From assembly GCA_005788935.1 (NCBI GenBank), contig SYAK01000315.1, forward strand, positions 1 to 6,646: a stretch of 6,646 nucleotides of DNA, given 5' to 3'. Shown here in pieces: positions 1 to 5,624 of this stretch. Both the position numbers and the translations under genes were made by a program. Source of the DNA: Pseudomonadota bacterium. GTDB lineage: Bacteria; Myxococcota; UBA9042; PHBI01. Numbering within the stretch: the first letter of the stretch is position 1; the number at the start of each line of letters is the position of its first letter. The notes beneath the pieces are model-generated. The model searched no databases. It had not been told where the DNA came from and worked only from the letters and a program-made list of their open reading frames with translations.

Positions 1-1682
1 CGCCAGCGCCAGTCAGCGCGGCGCCAAGCCCCGACGCAGCCGCCGCCAGCCTGCCCGGCCCGGGCCCCGAGGTTCCGCCCTCGGGGGCTGCGCTCCCGCC
101 AGGCCGCGTCGTCGTGGTCCATCGCGAACCGTCCCCAGAGGCCCACCGGCTCGCGGCCGCGCTGCGGGCCGAGGGCGCCGACGTCCAGCTGTTGCTGCTG
201 CCGTCGAACGAGGATGGAACGATCGCCGACCTGCGCCGCGGCCTCGGCCAGCTCGCCAACGACCTGGTCCGATCCCTGCGCGGGGAGGTCACGGTGGCCG
301 CCGCGTCACCCGTCGCGGCGACCCTCGCGGCCCTGCCGCAGCCTGTGGCGGCCATCGTCGCGGTCGACGCCGAGGTGGCCCGTGACGCCTTCGCGGCGGC
401 CGTCACGACGCATCCTGGCGCGCTGCGGATCGCTGTCGACGGCACCTTCCACGTGTCGGCCAGCTGGCTCGGCGCACCCGCCGACGCGTGGGTCGTCAGC
501 CACGCGGGGCTCGGGGCGGAGCTGCCCGGCGTTCGCGACGGGCGCGCGCAGCTGCTCGTCGGGGGCCTGCTGAGCGGCGGCGAGGTCGCGCCCAAGGCCC
601 TCGAGGAGGGGAAGCCCATGGTCGTCGTCTCGACCGAGCGGCTCGACCCAGCCGACGTCGAGTCCCTGCTGTTTCAGCTGTCGATGGCACGCCCCGAGCG
701 CTTCTCCCTGCTCTTCCTGCCGAGCGGCCCACAGGGCCGTCCAGGGCTCGACGAGCTTATCCGCGTGCGGGCGCCGAACCACGGACTCGCGGGCAAGCGA
801 CCGAAGCCGGGCGCCTCGGTCGAGCCGTGGATTCGAGGTGCAGCCGTCCTGGTGGGCCAGCCGACGCGCGCCGAGGCGGCCCTCGCGGTCGACGCGGGCG
901 TGCCGGTGGTGCTCTTCGCGAGCGACAAGCGGCTCGAGGCCGGCGACCGGTTCCTCGTGGCTCACGGCGCTGCGCTGCACGCGGACCTGCCGATCACGAT
1001 CGCGGTCCACCTCGAGGCGCTGTTGCCAGGCGGTACCCGCCGCGAGGCCGCCCTCGGCGCCCTGAAGGAGCTCGAGCCTGGCGGGCTCGGTGACGCCGCC
1101 AAGGCGGTCCTCGAGGCCTCGCTCCGCGGCCGCATCGCGCCCGCCCAGAGCGGCCCGGCCGCCGCAGCGGCCCCGCGCGACGACGACCTCGAGGACATCG
1201 GCGGACCGACGCTTGCGCGACCAGCCTTCAGCGCGCCGCACGCGGGAGGCCCCGCGCCCGGCCCCGAGCTGCTACCGCTCGCGACGCGCAAGGCGTACCT
1301 GAAAGAGCTCATCCTGCACCAGCACACGCTCGAGCGTCAGCAGGCGCAGGCGGCGAGCGGTCTCGCAAAGTGGCAGGAGCGTATCCGCCTCGCCCGCCAG
1401 GCGGGGCGGGACGACCTCGCCAACGAGGCGGTGCCGCGAGTGGAGGGGCTCATGCGGCTGTCGGACCGCCTCGCCGAAGAGATGCGCGAGCTCGGCCCCG
1501 TTCGGGACCGCCTCGCGCGAGGGGCGCCGCTCGCCGACGGAGACCGCCGCGTCATCGGACGTCTCATGAATGTCGACGTGGCGCGCAGCATCGCGCGCAT
1601 GGACTCACCCGAGAGCGCCTTCACCCAGCTCGAGATTGCGGAACAGCTCGCGAACCTCAAGCGGAAGCTCGGCGACGCCTGA
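1..1682 (+). CDS. Large protein with GT-B (MurG/MGDG-synthase-like) domain and PspA-like C-terminal coiled coil (5' end outside window)
   Basis: The frame is open from the left edge to the TGA at 1680-1682, giving 559 visible residues. The first possible start, GTG at 114, would cut into the first beta strand (VVVVH) and has no clear ribosome binding site, so the gene probably starts upstream. Numbering from that GTG: the roughly 30 preceding residues are a Pro/Ala-rich linker. Residues 1-340 read as a two-lobed GT-B fold. D109-x3-H113-x4-W118 followed by ADAWVV resembles the MGDG-synthase N-lobe, and T251-R-A-E254 followed by GVPVVLF and HGAAL resembles the MurG-type C-lobe. The Gly-rich loops of active MurG (GGTGGH, GGS) are not visible, so catalysis is doubtful. 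Residues 341-388 are an Ala/Pro/Asp-rich linker. Residues 389-522 are a charged helical region containing KWQERIRLARQAGRDDLANEA, close to a PspA/IM30 helix segment. The GT-like assignment comes from pattern reading only; substrate and function are unknown. The gene converges on the 172-aa PTPS gene. Confidence 0.8.
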   Translation, partial: PAPVSAAPSPDAAAASLPGPGPEVPPSGAALPPGRVVVVHREPSPEAHRLAAALRAEGADVQLLLLPSNEDGTIADLRRGLGQLANDLVRSLRGEVTVAAASPVAATLAALPQPVAAIVAVDAEVARDAFAAAVTTHPGALRIAVDGTFHVSASWLGAPADAWVVSHAGLGAELPGVRDGRAQLLVGGLLSGGEVAPKALEEGKPMVVVSTERLDPADVESLLFQLSMARPERFSLLFLPSGPQGRPGLDELIRVRAPNHGLAGKRPKPGASVEPWIRGAAVLVGQPTRAEAALAVDAGVPVVLFASDKRLEAGDRFLVAHGAALHADLPITIAVHLEALLPGGTRREAALGALKELEPGGLGDAAKAVLEASLRGRIAPAQSGPAAAAAPRDDDLEDIGGPTLARPAFSAPHAGGPAPGPELLPLATRKAYLKELILHQHTLERQQAQAASGLAKWQERIRLARQAGRDDLANEAVPRVEGLMRLSDRLAEEMRELGPVRDRLARGAPLADGDRRVIGRLMNVDVARSIARMDSPESAFTQLEIAEQLANLKRKLGDA

Positions 1683-1730
1683 TCGCGGGCGCGGAACCTG
1701 CGAGCGTGGGCTGTCCCGACTCAGGCGTCG
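1673..1730. terminator. Inverted repeat spanning both convergent stop codons; possible bidirectional terminator
   Basis: CGACGCCTGA (1673-1682) and TCAGGCGTCG (1721-1730) are perfect 10-bp complements. They include the stop codons of the two convergent genes, each of which ends Asp-Ala-stop. Between the arms, CGGG (1686-1689) could pair with CCCG (1715-1718), extending the stem across a small internal loop and leaving a loop of about 25 nt. There is no T-tract on either side, so this is not a textbook intrinsic terminator. The position between convergent genes is what suggests the role. Chance similarity of the two gene ends is a real alternative. Confidence 0.35.
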
Positions 1731-2239
1731 AGGCGGAGGTGGTAGACGCCGCACTGCCCCGGGCTCTCCTCGACCGAGACCTCGAGCCCGCGCAGGCGGG
1801 CGTCCGGGATGCGGGCACGGACGCCGTCGAGGATGCGGTGGGCGATGTGCTTCGCGAGCATCTCGGTCGAGGTGTTCGTGATATCAAGCGGTTGCACGTC
1901 ACGGCGCGGGAAGCGGAACATGCTGCCGTCGCGGTGGGTGGCCTCGACGTAGGCCTCGTGCACGTCGACCTTCAGGTGCGGGTTGCGCAGCGGCAGCAGG
2001 GTGCGATGGTCGAGGCTGTCGCAGATGCCCTTGATGATCGGCTTGAAGATGATGAAGTCGAGCACGAGGTCGCCCGCGATGGTGTCGCCCTCGGCCTCGA
2101 CCTCGACCTTGTAGTTGTGCCCGTGCAGCTCTTCGCGGCTACCGTCGCCGAAGATGAGGAAGTGGGCCGACCCGAAGTTGAAGTACTGCTTGTAGACGCG
2201 GACGCTGAAAGACTCGGTGTAGCGGGCGGTGTCGGTCAT
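1721..2239 (-). CDS. PTPS-family protein, probable PTPS-III (dihydroneopterin triphosphate to 6-hydroxymethyl-7,8-dihydropterin)
   Basis: A 172-residue protein of the 6-pyruvoyltetrahydropterin synthase/QueD family. Zinc ligands are visible as H26 (in GSAHF) and H39/H41 (in LHGHNY). D77-H78 (LDHR) supplies the catalytic Asp/His pair, and E157/E158 (VEESPGQ) fits the pterin-anchoring Glu. PTPS and QueD have a catalytic Cys four residues before the HGH. Here that position is R35, followed by E36 and E37 (REELHGH). Replacement of this Cys by Glu marks the PTPS-III subfamily, which cleaves the side chain of 7,8-dihydroneopterin triphosphate and can replace dihydroneopterin aldolase (FolB) in folate synthesis. 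The length and the FPRRDVQPLDITNTSTE block also resemble PTPS-III and eukaryotic-type members rather than the short QueD form. The ATG start has a GAGAGG five bases upstream. It is the last gene of the cluster, 31 bp after queD. Family membership is firm; the PTPS-III assignment is likely but needs an alignment, and a QueD-like or side role remains possible. Confidence 0.9.
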   Translation of the reverse strand: MTDTARYTESFSVRVYKQYFNFGSAHFLIFGDGSREELHGHNYKVEVEAEGDTIAGDLVLDFIIFKPIIKGICDSLDHRTLLPLRNPHLKVDVHEAYVEATHRDGSMFRFPRRDVQPLDITNTSTEMLAKHIAHRILDGVRARIPDARLRGLEVSVEESPGQCGVYHLRLDA

Positions 2240-2244
2240 CGGGG

Positions 2245-2250
2245 CCTCTC
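2245..2250 (-). promoter_or_regulatory. Shine-Dalgarno-like site for the 172-aa PTPS gene
   Basis: Read on the minus strand this is GAGAGG, five bases before the ATG whose complement lies at 2237-2239. It is the best ribosome binding site in the minus-strand cluster and supports that start codon. It lies within the 31-bp gap after queD. Confidence 0.5.
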
Positions 2251-2270
2251 GGGCGTCTGTGGCGGGGCGC

Positions 2271-2633
2271 TCAGGCGCCGCGGTAGGTGCAGCGGGTCTC
2301 GGGCGTCTCCATGATGGTCACGGCCGAGAGCTCGGGCAAGAAGGGGCGGAGCCGCGCCCAGATCCAGGCGGCGATGTGCTCGCTCGTCGGGTTCTCGAGC
2401 CCCTCGACCTCGTTCAGGTTGCGGTGGTCGAGGGTCGCGTGGATGGGCTGCCAGAGCGTCGCCATGTGGTGGTAGTCGACGAGCCAGCCGATGGTCGGAT
2501 CAACCTCGCCCGAGACCTCGAGCTCGACGATGAAGCCGTGCCCGTGGACGCGCGCACACGGGTGGGCCGCAGGCAGGGTCGGCAGGTGGCGGGCGGCTTC
2601 GAAACGGAAGGAGCGCGAGAGGGTCACGTGCAT
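2271..2633 (-). CDS. queD: 6-carboxy-5,6,7,8-tetrahydropterin synthase (QueD)
   Basis: A 120-residue protein, the usual size for bacterial QueD. It converts 7,8-dihydroneopterin triphosphate to 6-carboxy-5,6,7,8-tetrahydropterin, the first QueD-specific step towards preQ0 and queuosine, in the cytoplasm. All key residues are present: zinc ligands H16, H30 and H32 (ARH and HGH), catalytic C26 in CARVHGH, the D69-H70 pair in LDHRNLN, the NPTSEHIA block at 81-88, and E109 in the METPET segment near the C-terminus. The ATG is the only sensible start, giving the family's normal N-terminus (SRSFRFEAARHL); the Shine-Dalgarno match upstream is weak. It lies 56 bp after the 231-aa gene and 31 bp before the second PTPS gene, all on the same strand, so co-transcription is likely. 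Its partners queC, queE and folE are not in the window. Confidence 0.95.
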   Translation of the reverse strand: MHVTLSRSFRFEAARHLPTLPAAHPCARVHGHGFIVELEVSGEVDPTIGWLVDYHHMATLWQPIHATLDHRNLNEVEGLENPTSEHIAAWIWARLRPFLPELSAVTIMETPETRCTYRGA

Positions 2634-2689
2634 GGGGCCGCTCTAGCAGGTCGCGGCCGTATCCGCCAGCACGAGGCGCGCCGAACCGG

Positions 2690-3385
2690 TCAGCGACGTG
2701 GCGTGGTCCGGCGGAGCAGCGTCGAGAGGAAGCCGGTCAGGCCGCGACGGCGCGGGCCGAACTCGTCCTCGTCGGAGTCCGCGTCCGCCTGCAGCGGGCG
2801 TGGCGTCTCGTCCGCGGCAAAGAGCAGCCGCGCGCGCGCCTCGGGGCTGACGCCAGCCGCCGCCTCGAGCCCGAACTCCTCGGCCTGACCGGCCCCGTGC
2901 TGGGTGTCGAGGTCGCGCCCGAGGGCACGGGCGAGGGCGGCGAGGTCCGAAGGCGGCTCGGGCAGAGCGCGGAGGCGGTCCGAGCCGTCCTCGGTCGGCA
3001 ACGGGAGGAGCCGCGCGGGCGGGATCGGCAGGGTCAGGCCGAGGTGCCGCAGATCGGCCTCGGATACCGCCACCTCCTCGCCGACCAGATCGATGGCGCG
3101 CAGGATGACCACGACCCCGGGTCCGCGATGGTCGAGGGCGCGCAGGCCGCGCGAAAAGGCCGACGGCTCGAGGGTCGTGCTCGTGCGCGCCGTATGGACC
3201 TCGGCGCGGATGGCGTGGATCGTCGGCAGCGCGCCAAAGCGCGGTGTCAGGAAGAGCTCGGCGCCAGGTGGCGGGAGCGGAAAGGCCTCGAGCAGCAGGG
3301 CCGAGGGCGCGATGAGGCGCGCCCCCGCGAAGCCGTGGGTGTCGCCATGCCGACGGGCGAAGCGGAGCGGCGTAGGGTCGGTCAA
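2690..3385 (-). CDS. Hypothetical protein, 231 aa, TTG start overlapping upstream stop
   Basis: I do not recognise this protein. The open frame extends upstream to an ATG at 3613, but those first 76 codons are an Arg/Pro-rich shadow of the preceding gene. The TTG at 3385-3383 overlaps the preceding TGA as TTGA, a layout typical of translational coupling, and the protein-like sequence starts there. There is no internal Met, so TTG is the best start. Residues 1-110 look like a compact alpha/beta or beta-rich domain (FAGARLIAPSALLLEAF; hydrophobic strand GPGVVVILRAIDLVG at about 88-102). Residues 120-145 are rich in Leu and Pro. Residues 201-209 are acidic (DADSDEDEF), and the tail at 215-231 is basic and amphipathic (GLTGFLSTLLRRTTPRR). 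There is no signal peptide or membrane segment, and no cysteine. It probably acts in the cytoplasm, perhaps with the membrane protein encoded just upstream, but that rests on gene order alone. Confidence 0.75.
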   Translation of the reverse strand: MTDPTPLRFARRHGDTHGFAGARLIAPSALLLEAFPLPPPGAELFLTPRFGALPTIHAIRAEVHTARTSTTLEPSAFSRGLRALDHRGPGVVVILRAIDLVGEEVAVSEADLRHLGLTLPIPPARLLPLPTEDGSDRLRALPEPPSDLAALARALGRDLDTQHGAGQAEEFGLEAAAGVSPEARARLLFAADETPRPLQADADSDEDEFGPRRRGLTGFLSTLLRRTTPRR

Positions 3386-5352
3386 GGTGGGCTCGGGGTG
3401 AGGGGCGAGGTGGAGCCGCGGGCGAGGAGGGCGTCGCAGCTCTGGTCCACGAGGAATGTGCGCATGCTCGCGAATGGATTGCACGCAATCGCTGACGGGA
3501 ATGCGCGACAAAGCGCGGTCTGATGCGGGCGACAGGGCTCGGGGAGGACCGCGGTCAGCAGGGTTTCGAGCTCGGCGCGGGGCGTGGCGAGCAGTGCGGC
3601 GAGCGCGGTCCACGGGCCGATGTTCGTCGTGATCGCGAAGGATTCGACGTCATGCGAGAAGGTGGCGACGAACGGAACGTCAGGCGCGAGCTGGTTCAAG
3701 ACGACGCGCCAGGGCCCGCGCGCGACAGCGGCCAGGGCCTCGGGCGAGAGCCACAGCGTCAGCGCCCGCTCACCCGCAGCGGAGATCGTCCCGAGTTCGA
3801 GGGCCCTGCGCGCACCGAGCGTCGCGCCGCCCTCGAGGCCCGCGACGACCGCGTCGAAGGTGCGCAGATCCGGCGCCACGACGAGCAACCCCGCGCGCGC
3901 CCCCCAGACGAGCTGATGCGCCCGGAGGCCGGCGTCCGCGCGGCCCGCCCCAGGTGCCGCCTCGACCAGCAGGTGCAGAACACCGTCCGGGCGCGTGGCC
4001 CGCCCAAGGGCGAGGCGCCGCGCCCCGTCGGTGCGGGGCTCGATGCCAGCTTCGAAGGCGTCCCCAAGCGACGACCCGAGGGAGGCCGGATCGGCGTGCC
4101 GGACGAGCAACGACCAGCTTGGTGCCCCCTCGGGACCGGGCATGGCGAACCAGGCCAGCTCGATGAGCCCGATAGCGCCGAGGCGGCGGCCAGCGCCCGC
4201 GATCGCGTTCACCACCGCTGGCGGGAGCGGAGCCGGGACAAGCCCGCCGAGGGCGTCCGGAGGGCGCGGCGGCGCCAGCGCGAGCACGTGCGAGACGGTG
4301 GCCGCGAGATCCCGCGTCGTCACCGAGACCGCCAGACGTGCGTCGGCTGGCCCGGCCGCGATCAGCTCGTGCGGCCCCGGGGCGGTCGCGAGGGCGAGGC
4401 GTGTCGGCAGGTAGGCCTCGCCGAGCGGCCCCTGAAAACGAGCGAGCTCGCCTCGGGGCGAGACCTCGCCCACGTAGTTCAGCGCGCCGAGCCCCGAGAG
4501 CGTGGCGTCGTGCAAGGCGACGAGCGGAAAGGCGGGCGAGTCCGAGGCGGCAGCCCAGCCCGCCGGGAGGGCTGGCGCGAAGGCTCCATGGAGCGCGAGC
4601 CGGGTGTCCCGGGAAGGACCGGCCTCCAGCGGGGCCTCGAGCCGGAGCGCCTCGAAGCCCGGACGCCGCCGGATGGCATCCTCGCGTCCCTCGACGCGGG
4701 CTGCCAGCAGCTCCTCGAGGGTCCCCGGATCTCCCCACGCCAGGACGAGCCAGGGGTCGACGAAGACCGCCCGCGGGGCGACGTCGGGAGCACCGAGCCA
4801 GCGCTGCCAGAGTGGCGGACGGATCGCATCGATGCGGTAGCCGACGTAGCGCCCGTCGAGGATCGCGCGCGCCTCGAGTCGCGCGAGCAGCCGACGACGG
4901 GCCGCGGCATCGTCGAACGCGAGGAAGGCGACGAGGGAGGACCCCGTGGAGCCGTCGGTCGCCGCCGGGATCCATGCGAGCTCGAGGCGGTCCGCGGCGT
5001 GCAGCAGATCGCGGGCGAGGGTTGTCGGGAGTCCAGCGACGTCCTCCGGCCCCGTGTCGTCGCCCGGACGCGCGAGCCGCGCCCCCGCGGGCGGTGTCAG
5101 GACGGCCGCCACGCGGTCCGGGTGCCGCCAGAGCTGCGCGGCCGCAAGCGTCGCGAGCTTGCCCTGCGGCAGCTCGGCGCCAAGCCACGTCGCGGTGCGG
5201 TCGGGCAGGATGCGCGTGAGGTCCGAGGCCGCCTCGCGAAACAGTTTCACGTAGACGATGCCCATGCCGACGGACGTGGCGAGGATGAGCCCCGCGATGA
5301 TGACGAGGATCGCCCTGCGCTCGGCCCGACTGTCCTGAAGTCCCGCGACCAC
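3382..5352 (-). CDS. Membrane-anchored hypothetical protein with large exported domain and C-terminal Cys-rich tail
   Basis: A 656-residue protein of unknown function. A short charged N-terminus (AERR) is followed by one hydrophobic segment at about residues 14-34 (AILVIIAGLILATSVGMGIV), so it is likely a single-pass signal anchor with the rest outside the cytoplasm. The body is Ala/Leu-rich and starts with ILPDRTATWLGAELP, which weakly recalls DUF3352-type exported proteins. That likeness is a visual impression only. All four cysteines (C607, C615, C624, C639) lie in the last 50 residues, which suggests one or two disulphides in the periplasm. The GTG start is forced: an in-frame TAG lies four codons upstream and no other start precedes the membrane segment. 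It is the first clear gene of the minus-strand cluster, overlaps the 231-aa gene by four bases, and is divergent from the lipoprotein gene. Codon use in the Cys-rich tail is less GC-biased than in the body. Confidence 0.85.
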   Translation of the reverse strand: MVAGLQDSRAERRAILVIIAGLILATSVGMGIVYVKLFREAASDLTRILPDRTATWLGAELPQGKLATLAAAQLWRHPDRVAAVLTPPAGARLARPGDDTGPEDVAGLPTTLARDLLHAADRLELAWIPAATDGSTGSSLVAFLAFDDAAARRRLLARLEARAILDGRYVGYRIDAIRPPLWQRWLGAPDVAPRAVFVDPWLVLAWGDPGTLEELLAARVEGREDAIRRRPGFEALRLEAPLEAGPSRDTRLALHGAFAPALPAGWAAASDSPAFPLVALHDATLSGLGALNYVGEVSPRGELARFQGPLGEAYLPTRLALATAPGPHELIAAGPADARLAVSVTTRDLAATVSHVLALAPPRPPDALGGLVPAPLPPAVVNAIAGAGRRLGAIGLIELAWFAMPGPEGAPSWSLLVRHADPASLGSSLGDAFEAGIEPRTDGARRLALGRATRPDGVLHLLVEAAPGAGRADAGLRAHQLVWGARAGLLVVAPDLRTFDAVVAGLEGGATLGARRALELGTISAAGERALTLWLSPEALAAVARGPWRVVLNQLAPDVPFVATFSHDVESFAITTNIGPWTALAALLATPRAELETLLTAVLPEPCRPHQTALCRAFPSAIACNPFASMRTFLVDQSCDALLARGSTSPLTPSPP

Positions 5353-5624
5353 GAAGGCAGCCTAACACGTCCCGTACGTCGCGGTCAGCGCCAGACCGCG
5401 CGGGCATCGTCGCGCTTGCCGCCCTTGTCGCCGCGTACGCGGGCACGCCAGACCACGGTCCTCTGCACGGTCGTGGTGCGGCGGTTCACGCCGTGGGACT
5501 GCTGCGTCTGGCGACGCTCCCCCGGGGCCCCGGGCGCGGCGCGCGACCAGCCGGGTCCCGAGTGGGTGCGCCTGGGTGCCAGCCGGCCTTGAAAACCGCC
5601 AGTCCCTGCGTTAGGGCGCCGCCC
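5353..5624. promoter_or_regulatory. Divergent intergenic region, presumed promoters for both flanking transcripts
   Basis: This 272-bp gap lies between two divergent genes, so promoters for both should lie here, but no convincing -35/-10 pair was found. TTGAAA at 5589-5594 is followed by TTAGGG at 5611-5616; the latter is better read as a weak Shine-Dalgarno (AGGG, eight bases before the ATG at 5625). A perfect 14-bp palindrome CCCGGGGCCCCGGG lies at 5521-5534. The 9-mer CGCCAGACC occurs at 5389-5397 and 5446-5454, with a near-inverted copy GTCTGGCG at 5506-5513. A minus-strand frame of 34 codons (GTG 5489 to TGA 5385) has strongly GC-biased third positions and could be a small basic peptide, but it has no good ribosome binding site and is not called as a gene. 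Confidence 0.4.
5613..5616 (+). promoter_or_regulatory. Weak Shine-Dalgarno-like site for the lipoprotein gene
   Basis: AGGG lies eight bases before the ATG at 5625. The match is short, but the spacing is normal, and the following codons encode a clear lipoprotein signal peptide. The start itself is therefore better supported by the protein than by this site. Confidence 0.35.

Noticed and set aside
306..1241. Minus-strand open frame of 311 codons opposite the first gene
   Set aside because: Charged, repetitive composition with no recognisable fold; a shadow of the glycosyltransferase-like gene.
1721..2633. Recent tandem duplication of the two PTPS genes
   Set aside because: The two proteins differ in length, active-site motif and most positions outside the HGH and LDHR blocks, so any common ancestry is old.
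3386..3613. ATG at 3613 as the start of the 231-aa protein gene
   Set aside because: It would overlap the upstream gene by 232 bases, and the added 76 residues are Arg/Pro-rich shadow sequence. The TTG overlapping the stop codon fits better.
3523..5592. Long plus-strand open frame (689 codons) opposite the 656-aa gene
   Set aside because: It is highly charged low-complexity sequence (Arg/Glu/Gly/Asp) with no domain, and lies antisense to a gene with a clear membrane anchor, forced start and coupled downstream gene. High GC makes long antisense frames common.
5550..5592. Sigma-54 type promoter (TGGCAC on the minus strand) for the membrane protein gene
   Set aside because: The -12 GC element is not at the required spacing.
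5406..5624. Upstream in-frame extension of the lipoprotein gene, including a hydrophobic stretch GIVALAALVAAYAG
   Set aside because: The frame is open but its third positions are less biased, and a complete lipoprotein signal peptide starts at the ATG at 5625. A second signal-like stretch upstream makes no sense in one protein.
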